Below, piece after piece: positions 42,938-52,689 of a DNA stretch of 64,000 nt. Source of the stretch: Eutypa lata. Taxonomy: Eukaryota; Ascomycota; Sordariomycetes; Xylariales; Diatrypaceae. The stretch is taken from positions 1,488,001-1,552,000 of the forward strand of contig JAKULF010000001.1 of assembly GCA_022661535.1 (NCBI GenBank), read 5' to 3'. The notes under the pieces were generated by a model. That model worked only from the letters and a program-made list of their open reading frames with translations. It had not been told where the DNA came from and made no database searches. The translations under genes were made by a program, and so were the position numbers. The stretch's first letter is position 1. Each line of letters begins with the position of its first letter.

Positions 42938-43710
42938 ATGCAGACCAAGTTCGTCCTCGCCGCGGCCCTCAGCGCCCTCAGCACCAGCGTCTCCGCCTTC
43001 ATCATCCCGCGCGACCTTCCCGATGGGCACTTCTCGTTCCCGCTAGACGGGGAGTTCAACACCTCCGACGCCACGGCCCTGAGCCGACGACAGGACTTCC
43101 CGGACCAGACGATCGGGTGCACGGGTGGGCACTACGCGCACAACAACGTAAGCAAAGCACACCAGCTAGCCAGCCAGCTACCAACCCCAAACTTCCCTCT
43201 CATCCCAAGTTAACAAAACCCCTCCTCATACCCTTAATAAATATCCCATGTCCAGTCCAGTCCAGTCCAGTCCATTTCTGTTTGTTCTGTTTATTTGGTG
43301 ATTATTGTTTTCTTTTTGCTAAAGATATCCACACCACAAACGCAGTACGACACGGCGGTGCAGGACCTCAAGATCTTCTGCGACAGCGGGGCCGTGGTCG
43401 CGCAGAAGCACGTGGAGCTGTTCCGCCGCGACGACACCGTCGTCTACATCTGCAACTACCGCGACTGGGAGGTTCCCTGCAAGAGCGACGAGTGGGAGCT
43501 CAAGAACGCGGCCATGGATGTCGAGTGCGGCGCCTGGAACGGGGCTTACAGCTTCGGTGGGTTCTCTTTTTGGAACGCATAACTAAGTACTAAAACTGCT
43601 TGAGTATTCGGCAAGCTAACTCAATTCCTTTTCTTCTTCTTTTTACAGTCAAGGATTACGAAAGCACTCACGGCAGGGACGCCAACGGAGCTTCGGTTGT
43701 AAGTCTTTAA
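42938..43710 (+). CDS. Small secreted cysteine-containing protein
   Basis: Three exons, 42938-43147, 43346-43556 and 43649-43710, give about 160 residues. The introns are 198 and 92 nt with matching phase. The start MQTKFVLAAALSALSTSVSA is a strong signal peptide, followed by a propeptide-like stretch ending ALSRRQ, a likely Kex2-type site. The mature part contains GCTGGHYAHNN, KIFCDSGAVV, VVYICNYRDWEVPCKSDEW and VECGAWNG, so five cysteines. The end is uncertain: reading through gtaagt at 43699 gives a stop at 43710, but that is also a good donor and a last exon beyond about 43770 is possible. A small fungal extracellular protein; function unknown. Confidence 0.7.
43251..43274. repeat. TCCAG pentanucleotide microsatellite in intron 1
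   Basis: Nearly five direct copies of TCCAG inside the first intron of the secreted-protein gene. The intron is long for this window (198 nt), partly because of this tract. Confidence 0.85.
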
Positions 43711-45046
43711 CTCTAGATTTTGTTGTTTCCTTCTCCTATCCATTATTTCTTGAAGAGGTGGCTTTCCTTAGCAATGGCAATCACCTGCTCTTGAGATATG
43801 ATGCAGAAGTCCCAAGACGCCTCCAATACCAAACGTCAGGGGAAGAAACAAAGGCTAACACTACTCTTCTAGTGTTCGAATATCTAGGGTTAGAATATAT
43901 TCGATTTTTTAACTCTAGACTTATTTTTACTAGATGGTCGAAACCTGCAGCATCCATTTTTCAATATCACTGTTGTTCTTCAACGTTTGTTTGCCATTTG
44001 CTGTTTGCCATGAGTTTGATATGTGTGTTCATTAGTTAGAAAACCAGCCTTCCATGCGTTTATCGGATATTATATCAATACATTGATGTAAAATCATATG
44101 TTGTAATTAGATACTATGTTAATGGTGAGTTGGGGACCATTCCTGTCTGGAGCTCTGGAAGTTTGATATACTGTCAGGGCTCTAAGTCTGAAACACCTGA
44201 GTAAGTACGTAGGTTAATATCTCGCTGCAAACACCTAAATGTCAACTTCTACCCTGACTTCTATTAACATCCACATTCTTCTGTTTGACCCAATGGCTCT
44301 CAGTCACTGCTTTGCCACTCCACCTGACTTTTCCACACTATGATCTTTAAGTTCTCCAAGCAAAACATGTTTTTGGCTTTGTTGCTATTTCACGCCCTGT
44401 GCCTTACATTGCTTAGTGACCAGTTTTGGTAGATAGAAGATGCCTCAGAGCAATTCGCTCAGAAGGTTTTTTCAGCTGGGAGCTGAGGTGTTGGTTGCAC
44501 GAAGACATTATAGAAACGGGCCGGAGCATGCTTACATCAAATTAGAATATACAATGATACACCTACAAGCACATGGACTTCCCAGGCAACGAGACAACCA
44601 CAAATAGTGTAGTGGACTACAAAGCGCCATGACGGTAAATATATATAACGATACATCCGCACGAAAAGTCCAAGCATCCATTTCATACACAAATCACGAA
44701 CTAAGCATCAGAGCAACATGACACGCCAATAAATAAGCATAGATGTCCACTGGTTCATTTTCTAACAAGACAAGCCAAAAACCGGCTGCTTTTTTCTTCC
44801 TTTCATTACAACAAGATCACTTAACTTAAGACTATGATATCAAGTGACTATCAACATCCGAAGAGAGATCAACTATGATTTCAACGCCTAGGTATGCCGC
44901 ATAATATCCGGAACGCCCACCAGCCACCCAAAGAAGTTTTTTTTCGCGAAACAAGAAACCCGAGAGACAACAGACCCATATGGTACAGAGAGAAAATCGA
45001 AGCGGGAGAGAGTAGAGACGAATGAATCGTCTAGTCCCGGTTTCTA
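43711..45046. other. Intergenic region, nothing recognised
   Basis: About 1.3 kb between the secreted-protein gene and the 3' end of NOP58. No coding exon with splice support; it marks the boundary between the accessory part and the core block. Confidence 0.45.
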
Positions 45047-47344
45047 CTATGAGGACTTGGCCTTCTTAGACTTCTTCTTGCTCTTCTTCTCTGCCGTCTC
45101 CTCGTCTGCATGCTTCCGCTTCTTGCTTGATGATGCCTCTTCTTCGGCCTGGGCGGCCTTCTTGGCCTCCTCCTTCCTCTGCTTCTTCAGGTCCTTCTTG
45201 CTGACGACTTGGGGAGAACCATCACCGGCCATCTTGATGTCTCCTCGTTCGTACTTGCGCTTGAACTTGGTGACCGAAACACCGGCCTTCTCTGCTAACC
45301 GCTCATAGTCTGCCTCGGACAGCTTGCCGGGGGTCTCGGGCTTGGGAGTGGCGGGAGCAACATCGTCGCCTCCAGCAGCTCTACGCTTCTCCTGATCTTT
45401 CTTGGATATGCGCTTCTCTTCCCGAGCGATTCTCCGCGCTTCCTTTTCTTTCTTCTCCTTGCGTTTCGCTGCACGTTGGTCAGCCAATGCTAAGTTCCTC
45501 ACATGCCGCTCTTTCTTGCGAGCAATCTTGGCTTCCCGGGTAGCTCCGACGATCGAAGATTGCCATGGCTCGGGGGAAGGCGAAGGGACAGTCTCGGTAT
45601 CGTCTGAGGCGGTAGAGATTGTGGGGGATCGAGGTGGGAAGGAAGATGAGGTGACTTTACCATTCTCTGTGCCGTTCATTTCGGCATCTGACTCGTCTTC
45701 CTCCTCCGATTCATCATCGTCGCTCTCTGCGTCTGCCATGGGCGTGTCTTCGACTTCTTGTATCAAAGGCTTCTTCGTCTTCTTAGAATCGGTGACAGGA
45801 GCGTCGGCATCCGCGTTATAGTTACGAGATGGCTTGACTTCGAACTTCGAGGGCGTAACACCGTTAGGGGCAATCTTAGCCCCCTTTGAGAGCATGGGCC
45901 TGCCCTCAAGCTTTCGCAGCTTATCTTCTAACCCAGCGCGTAACCGGATACCCATCTCAGCCCTCTCCTCATCTTCCACATTAACATCGACACCATCTAT
46001 GCCCTCGTTGCTAAGCTCAGAGAGGGCATCGACACGCAAGCACAGAGCAGTTTTGGCAGAGAGCATACGGGCGATCTTGCCCTTGTTCTTGCCAGTAGCT
46101 GAACCGACCAGAGATGAGTGGTAGATGAGACCATACTTAGGCGTGTCGTGCTTGGTCTTCAACGCTCTGAACAGTGCCTTTTCAGCTCCGAGGATCTGAA
46201 TCGTACTACCAGGGCTCTTGGCGAGCTTGAGGAGAGAACCGGTATGCGCAATGAGGCGTGCTCCGACAAGCTCACCCAGGATCTCGGTCAGGTTGGGGGC
46301 AATGGCCTTCATACGGGAAGAGAGATACTGCGAGAGTTGTTGGCGGTACTCGGTAAAGCCAATGACTTGCTCAGCAAGCAGCTTGATGTTCTCCAAATCG
46401 ATATCGGTGATCTCAGTACCCATACTGACTTCAGCTCCAGCCTTAAGTCGGGCCTCGATGTCATCTGGGAGGATCTCGGAGAAATCGGTGGTAGCGGCGT
46501 TCTCTCGAATACCCATAGCGATGATGATACGAGCGTAGGCCAAATTGTCATTAACAATGCGGTCCAACTCGGGGAAATGCCAGCCGTACCATTCTTTGAC
46601 ACGCATAGCATAGTTATTCAATTCCTTGTCCAAGTCATCAAGCAGCTTTATGGCCTGCACAATCATAACATCGACCTTATCGGGAGAGAACTTGAGCTTA
46701 TGACGAGAGATAGAGTGAGAAAGAGCCAAGGCCATGTTGCCGAGGTAGTTCTCATCCAATTCGGGGAAGAGCTCGGGAAGGTATGACTTGATGGCTCGGA
46801 AAACCTCATTGGTAGAAGAGTCGGAGACGGGAGAGATGTTTAATTGGGGGAGAACGTTAATGGCGGCTCCGAGTTTGGGATCGGCAACGGCAAGCGATGC
46901 TTTTCTCTCCTCCTTGATGTCATCTAGTAACTGTTGGAGCATAGGAGTGACTTTTCCATCAGTTAACGAGGTGTATTCAGCGAGGGCCTGTGCAGAGTCC
47001 TCGAATTTAACCATCTTCTTAAGAGAAAACCTACAAGATCAAACAACATTAGCAATGTCCCAAGCTCTCGCGACCTAGTTATGATAATAATCTTATCAGA
47101 TGAAACTTACATGGAATTTATGGCGTCGGCGCCATTGAGCTGTGTAGAAATATCATCGCGGGATAGAAGTTTCTTATCTTTCGCCTTAAACAGACCGTAG
47201 CTATTATCACATCATCGTCAGTGTTCATTCTTTGCGACCGTCATCGAAATCAAGAAGATGTAGGTAGGTAGGATGGGAAGTTCACCGCAGTGAACGCGAT
47301 TGGACTCACCCCGCAGGCGTCTCCGCGAGAACGAAGAGGGGCAT
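45047..47344 (-). CDS. NOP58: Nucleolar protein NOP58 (box C/D snoRNP core subunit)
   Basis: Three exons, 47310-47344, 47111-47200 and 45047-47030, with introns of 109 and 80 nt in phase, encode 702 residues. It begins [20 protein letters not shown], the NOP58 N-terminal domain. A coiled-coil region follows, with [12 protein letters not shown] and [14 protein letters not shown], and then the NOP domain: [55 protein letters not shown] and [14 protein letters not shown]. The protein scaffolds box C/D snoRNPs that 2'-O-methylate rRNA in the nucleolus. After about residue 445 comes an acidic Asp/Glu tract, then a long Lys/Arg-rich tail ([18 protein letters not shown] and more) ending in [10 protein letters not shown]. 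The tail is much longer than in yeast Nop58 (511 residues). It is divergent with VMA6. Confidence 0.95.
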
Positions 47345-47980
47345 TTTCGCAGATAATGACGAGTTTGAATGAAATCTTCGTTGTCCTGCGCAGCTTCCCT
47401 CACCACGGTAATATGTATTCAAGGTGTTGTTGCTAGGAAAAGAAGCTGCTGGTTTGGGGAGGAACTGCTGCTCTAAAGAAGGTCGGTCCTCTAAAAATAT
47501 AAGCCAAGCAACTGCAGGACGGAAAGGTCGAACAATTTTTTTTCTACAAGGCGGAGCCTTCCAAGCTCCTGGTTAAAGTTCGGCTTTGATCTGATTGGAG
47601 ACTTAATAGGTTGATAAGGAACTCTAATCAACGATAACCTTTATCGGATACCTCGATACATACTGTTGAACCTGCGCTAAGTTATTATTGGCTTAGTATT
47701 GTTTTGAGCTCCGACCGCCTTGAAGTCGGGGCCAATTGGTGCTGTTACGTCGACATCTGGACTCAGTTAAGTTACTTGTACTGTACCATAGACTGTGAGC
47801 TTCATGCACGGCTGTCAATGCCGAGCTTACCTACTGCATAACTACCTACAAGGAGGCATCTGTTTAACCATATAACCAAACCTGCGTACCATCTGCTAGT
47901 TTTAAATTATTTAAGCTTGATTCGCCCTTCTCATTATACGAACTATTTCTTTTTGTCAACAAAACTAACATCTGCCCAAG
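47345..47980. promoter_or_regulatory. Shared divergent promoter region of NOP58 and VMA6
   Basis: A 636-bp region between the two start codons. It is AT-richer than the coding blocks. The VMA6-proximal part (about 47928-47980) is pyrimidine-rich (cttctcatt, ctttttgtc), as is common near fungal transcription starts. No specific factor site is claimed. Confidence 0.5.
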
Positions 47981-49276
47981 ATGGAGGGCCTCTTCTTCAA
48001 CGTAAATAATGGGTATGTATGACAGACAACGCTTAGAACTACTAAATTCCTCCGAAACGTATTGTTGTGAAGCTACATAATGGACTGACGAAACACTTAC
48101 ACTGGGAAACAGCTACATCGAGGGCATTGTCCGAGGCTACCGAAACGGCCTCCTGACCGGCGCCAACTACAGCAACCTAACGCAATGTGAGACCATCGAC
48201 GACCTGAAGCTGCAGCTGGGCCCCGCGTACGGGGACTTCCTGGCGTCGCTGCCGCCCAACCCGTCGACGTCGAGCCTCGCGTCCAAGACGACCGACAAGC
48301 TGGTATCCGAGTTCCGGTACGTGCGGGCGAACGCCGTGGGCGCGCTGGCCCAGTTCCTCGACTACGTGACGTACGGATACATGATCGACAACGTGGCGCT
48401 GCTCATCACGGGGACGCTGCACGAGCGGGACACGCGGGAGCTGCTGGAGCGGTGCCACCCGCTGGGCTGGTTCGAGACCATGCCGGTGCTGTGCGTCGCG
48501 ACCAACATCGAGGAGCTGTACAACAGCGTGCTGATCGAGACGCCCCTGGCCCCCTACTTCAAGGGCAGCCTGAGCCACCAGGACCTCGACGAGCTCAACA
48601 TCGAGATCGTCCGCAACACCCTCTACAAGAACTACCTCGAGGACTTCCACGGCTTCGTCAACGCCCACCCGGAGATGGTCGGCACCCCGACCGCCGAGGT
48701 CATGAGCGAGATCCTCGAGTTCGAGGCCGACCGCCGCGCCATCAACATCACCCTCAACTCCTTCGGCACCGAGCTCTCCAAGGCCGACCGCAAGAAGCTG
48801 TACCCGGCTTTCGGCAAGCTCTACCCCGAGGGCACCCTGATGCTGTCGCGGGCCGACGACTTCGAGGGCGTGCGCCTGGCCGTCGACGGCATCTCCGACT
48901 ACAAGACTTTCTTCGACGCTGCCGGTCTGGGCGGTGGGCCTTCGGGACCCGGCAACATGGCTGGGGGAGCGGGCGGTAACGAGAAGAGTCTCGAGGACAT
49001 GTTCTACCAGAAAGAGATGGAGATCTCCAAGACGGCCTTCACCAGGCAGTTCAGCTTTGCTATCGTCTACGCGTGGGTCAAGCTGAGGGAGCAGGTAAGC
49101 GCAGTTCTTCTATCCCATCCCATCTAATCCACTCTCGTTCTGTTCCATTCAATTCTGGGAGAAATGATCATGCTAAAAAAACGTCTGACTAGGAAATTCG
49201 CAACATCACGTGGATCGCCGAGTGTATAGCGCAGAACCAGAAGGAACGGATCGGCAACTACATCAGCGTTTTCTGA
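47981..49276 (+). CDS. VMA6: V-type proton ATPase subunit d
   Basis: Three exons, 47981-48012, 48113-49094 and 49193-49276, with introns of 100 and 98 nt, encode 365 residues. It begins MEGLFFNVNNGYIEGIVRGY, as in all V-ATPase d subunits, and contains FRYVRANAVGALAQFLDYVT, YMIDNVALLITGTLHERD, HPLGWFETMPVLCVA and IEIVRNTLYKNYLEDFHGF. It ends ITWIAECIAQNQKERIGNYI. The subunit sits on the membrane c-ring as part of Vo and couples V1 rotation to proton pumping at the vacuole. Length is close to the yeast protein (345). A glycine-rich insert (GGGPSGPGNMAGGAGGNE) lies before the last third. Confidence 0.95.
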
Positions 49277-49707
49277 TTCGACTTGCTCTTTTTGTCCCGG
49301 AGTTCGCGTTGCATTTTTCTGTCTTTACAACTTTCTTGTAGAATTAATGGATTGGGAAATAAATACCAAATGACAAAGCTCTTCCAAATTGTGCCCCAAA
49401 CCGACCGAGGTCACCCTCGAAACAACCCGGACATTCAGGGTGCCAAACTAGAAAGAAGAGACAATCAAATATGTATGTCTAGATTGTTCGCTGGGTTATG
49501 TTTTTGTTGCGTTGTCGGTGCATACAGGCAAGCAAGCCTGGTGTCATATTTGTACATAGTAGGTACCTAGGTAGGTAGTGAATTGGTATTACACACAAAA
49601 TCGCCTTGCTTTTTTTACTTTTTCCCTCGTCTTCTCACCAGCCTTGATCTTCATGGTACACCTTCCAACAAACACGGCCAAGCCATACATGTAGTGGAAC
49701 ACACCTT
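49277..49707. other. Convergent intergenic region
   Basis: About 430 bp between the 3' ends of VMA6 and the uS15m gene. It contains the palindrome-bearing run gtaggtacctaggtaggtag at about 49559-49578. No gene. Confidence 0.5.
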
Positions 49708-50950
49708 CTACAACGTAATCTGCCCCTTATACGTAGCCTCGGTCAACCCCAGCGTCTGCACCATATGGGTCCAGCGCTCGCTCCCGCGCTCCTTGCGCTC
49801 CATATACTGCAACAACCGCTGCCGCCTATGCACCAAGAGCCTCAGATCCCGCTTGCCCACCTTGTCCCTGTAGCCCCTCCCCTTCTCGAGCTCGTTGGCC
49901 AGGGCGCGGATCTTCGCCGTCAGGATCCCGATCTGCACCTCGCTGGACCCGGTGTCGGGGCCGGCGCGCACCGGCCTCTGCCTCTGCCCCCCCTCACCTT
50001 CCTGGTTCTGAAGCTGCTGTTCTTGTTCTTGTTGTTCTAGTTGTTGTTCTTGCCGTTGTAGTTGGCCACGCGACAGCGCCCGCGGCTTCAACGTCGTGTC
50101 CGTGTTGTGCCGCCCGAACGTCTCTATGATGCGCCGCACGTTGGCGTGGCGCCGGTCCTTCGCCGACCCGGCGTCCAAGTGCACGATGCGGCGGATGGCC
50201 TCGGCGGCGCGCTCGTGCGCCGTATCCTGCTCCTCGCGGAGGCGGCGGGCCTTCTCCGGATCGGCGCGGGCTTCGACCTCGGCGGCGATCGACGGACCTC
50301 CCTCCTCTCCTTCTCCTTCCTCACCACCTACTCCTGCTCCTCTTTCCCCTTCTCCTTCTGCTTTCCTATCCAAGTCCTCGAGATCCACGATGTCCGGGCG
50401 CGTCAGCTCGTACGCGTTCGCGAGCGCGGCCTCCAGCTCGTCCCATTGGATCAGGTTGTTCAGGACGTGCGGGGACGTGGGGAGCGGGTGCGGCTCCGAG
50501 AGCGGGTTGCCGTCCTCGTCGACGGGCGGGGTCGATAGCGGCGCCTGGCCGGCGGAGTCGAGCGACTCCACGAACGGCGTCGTCATGCCCCGGACGGGAT
50601 CGCCGCGGGCGGTGGCCCGCTCGGCTTGCAGCTGGGTTCGTCGCTCGAGGTGCGTGTTCTTGCGCTGCTGCATCTGCGCCCAGCGGTAGGGGTCCTGCTT
50701 CGCGAGGCGCTTCTTCTCTTTCTGGGATAGCGAGGCCGTCTGCGTGAGGGGTAGTAAGGTGGATGGGGACGGGCCCGTCGAGGGCTTTAAGGCTGGTCGT
50801 AGACATACTGCGTGTGTGGTGGTGGTGGTTCGGTTAGTACGTGTACTCAACGATAGACTATTCTCGATATGTAGAAGAGGACCAAGTAGTTCCGCAAGAC
50901 TTACATGAGAATGTACCAAGGCGTTGAACGCCTGGTATCCGAGGTGGCAT
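49708..50950 (-). CDS. Mitochondrial small-subunit ribosomal protein uS15m (S15 family)
   Basis: Exons 50905-50950 and 49708-50807 are joined across a 97-nt intron (donor gtaagt, acceptor acgcag) and encode 381 residues. The C-terminal 90 residues are a clear S15 domain: DTGSSEVQIGILTAKIRALA, HRRQRLLQYMERKERGSERW and the closing LGLTEATYKG. The N-terminus is arginine-rich and poor in acidic residues (MPPRIPGVQRLGTFS), as in a mitochondrial presequence. The middle is a long fungal-specific extension with Glu/Gly-rich (about 170-200) and Gln-rich (about 265-285) low-complexity tracts. The domain binds 16S-like rRNA in the mitoribosome small subunit. Its yeast counterpart is MRPS28. It is divergent from the cytosolic RPS0 gene. 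Confidence 0.88.
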
Positions 50951-51450
50951 GGTGAATGGTGAATAGAGAATGGGATATCTCGAAGTCAACTCGAGGTTGA
51001 GCTCCAATAAAGTCGGTCTATCGTCTATCTAGATATCTTAAATCAACTTTTTGCTATATAGTCACTAAGGTGAGCGAGCCCATTGGCCTGTGAACTTTCG
51101 ATGCCAAGACTTACATAAGCCATCTTGGTTCTGTACTAGCCCCACCTAGAACGGCCGAACGATTAGATGTCTTATCTTATCACTGATAGACCTCTAGCTA
51201 TCTAATCAATTTTAGCGAGGGCAGACGCACCAAGCTTGTGCAGTTTAGCTGTTCCCACAAAAGTGATATTTTTCACATGGTGGGATGAGGATGCAAACTT
51301 CGTGAACTTTTTTTGCTCCAGTCAATCCAACGACACGAGGGACCAAACAGACCAAATTTCCGCCGTCTTCTTCTTCTTCTTCTTTTCTCACTTTCCCTCC
51401 TCTTCCCAAAATTCTTCATCACCCAATTTTCAAGAAGAAGAACATTCACC
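50951..51450. promoter_or_regulatory. Shared divergent promoter of the uS15m and RPS0 genes, with CT-rich tract
   Basis: A 500-bp region between two ribosomal-protein genes, one mitochondrial and one cytosolic. The RPS0 leader has a strong pyrimidine tract (about 51363-51412, mostly ctt repeats), typical of highly expressed fungal ribosomal-protein genes. A GATA-like run cttatcttatcactgata lies near 51169-51187. Confidence 0.55.
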
Positions 51451-51956
51451 ATGGCGCCCGCTACTTTCCCCCCCGTCTTCAACGCAACGTCTCAGGACAT
51501 TGAGATGCTCCTGGCCTCGCAAGCCCACCTTGGATCCAAGAACTTGCAGGTTCACATGGAGCCTTACCTCTGGAAGACCAGAGCTGATGGTGTCAATGTC
51601 ATCAACATTGGCAAGACTTGGTATGTTTTATTTTATGTCTATGTTCTACTATTTACCTTATGATGCCTATCGCTCATTCGCATTACTCCAATATGGATGA
51701 TGCGACAATGCGAATGACACGAATGCGATTTATGTGGCGAATATACTTACTCCTTGTATATATTTACTAACTTAATTTACCTTGACTTCCTAGGGAGAAG
51801 ATTGTTCTCGCTGCCCGTGTCATCGCCGCTGTCGACAACCCCGCCGATATCTGTGTCATCTCCGCCCGTCCCTATGGTCAGCGTGCTGTCCTCAAGTTCG
51901 CCTCCCACACTGGTGCCGTTGCCATTGCCGGTCGATTCACTCCTGGTTCATTCACG

Positions 51957-51988
<32 letters not shown>

Positions 51989-52575
51989 TCTGATTATAGT
52001 CACCGACCCCCGCACCGATGCCCAGGCCATCAAGGAGGCTTCCTACGTCAACATCCCCGTCATTGCCCTCTGCGACACTGACTCCCCCACCGAGTTCGTT
52101 GATGTTGCCATCCCCACCAACAACAAGGGTCGCCACGCCATTGGTACCGTCTGGTGGCAGTTGGCCCGTGAGGTTCTCCGCATCCGTGGTACCATCGCCA
52201 GCCGTGACACCCCCTGGGACGTCATGCCCGATTTGTACTTCTGTATGTTCATCATATCACACTTGCATGACTTCTACATCTCTCTATAGACAATCGGAAA
52301 CTAACTGAATTATAGACCGTGACCCTGAGGCCGAGGCTGAGGAGAAGGTTGAGGAGGAGAAGCTCCCCGGCGCTGAGGAGGTTGGCCCTGCTGCTATCGA
52401 GACCGGTTTCGTCACTTCCGGTACTGGTGACTGGGAGGCTGCCCCCGCTCCCGGCCTTCCTGCTACTACTACCCAGCCTGGCTGGGAAGCACAGGGCGAG
52501 GAATGGGGCAACGCTGCCGCAGCCCCCCTCACGGCTGAGTGGGGTGCTACCGACGCCAAGGACAGCCAGTGGTAG
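51451..52575 (+). CDS. RPS0: 40S ribosomal protein S0 (uS2, laminin-receptor/RPSA family)
   Basis: Three exons, 51451-51620, 51794-52242 and 52316-52575, with introns of 173 and 73 nt in phase, encode 292 residues up to TAG 52573-52575. It contains [39 protein letters not shown] and [20 protein letters not shown], with the whole uS2 fold. It assembles late on the 40S head/body junction with uS5 and eS21. The acidic C-terminal tail ([18 protein letters not shown]) and Trp-containing repeats ([21 protein letters not shown]) are typical; it ends DSQW. The frame stays open past the stop; see the next entry. The promoter is shared with the uS15m gene. Confidence 0.95.
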
Positions 52576-52689
52576 GAACCGGGCCGCGGCCAGGATGAAC
52601 CCACTCAACAGCAGGAGCAGCCTCAGGGAGAATGGGGTGCGTCTACGAATGACTTTGGTGGAGTGCGTCGTGTTGAACCTCAGTGGTGA
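52576..52689 (+). other. In-frame 37-codon open extension downstream of the RPS0 stop
   Basis: Directly after TAG 52573-52575 the same frame encodes 37 residues before TGA 52687-52689. It starts EPGRGQDEPTQQQEQPQ, contains EWGAS, like the Trp-Gly motifs of the RPS0 tail, and ends EPQW, resembling the normal end DSQW. No GT-AG pair of intron size that removes the TAG in frame was found. It may be a readthrough extension, a formerly longer tail after a new stop, or coincidence. Confidence 0.5.

Noticed and set aside
52571..52615. A cryptic intron removing the RPS0 TAG
   Set aside because: The donor gtagga is present, but every AG within 60 nt would leave the frame shifted or give an intron too short to splice.
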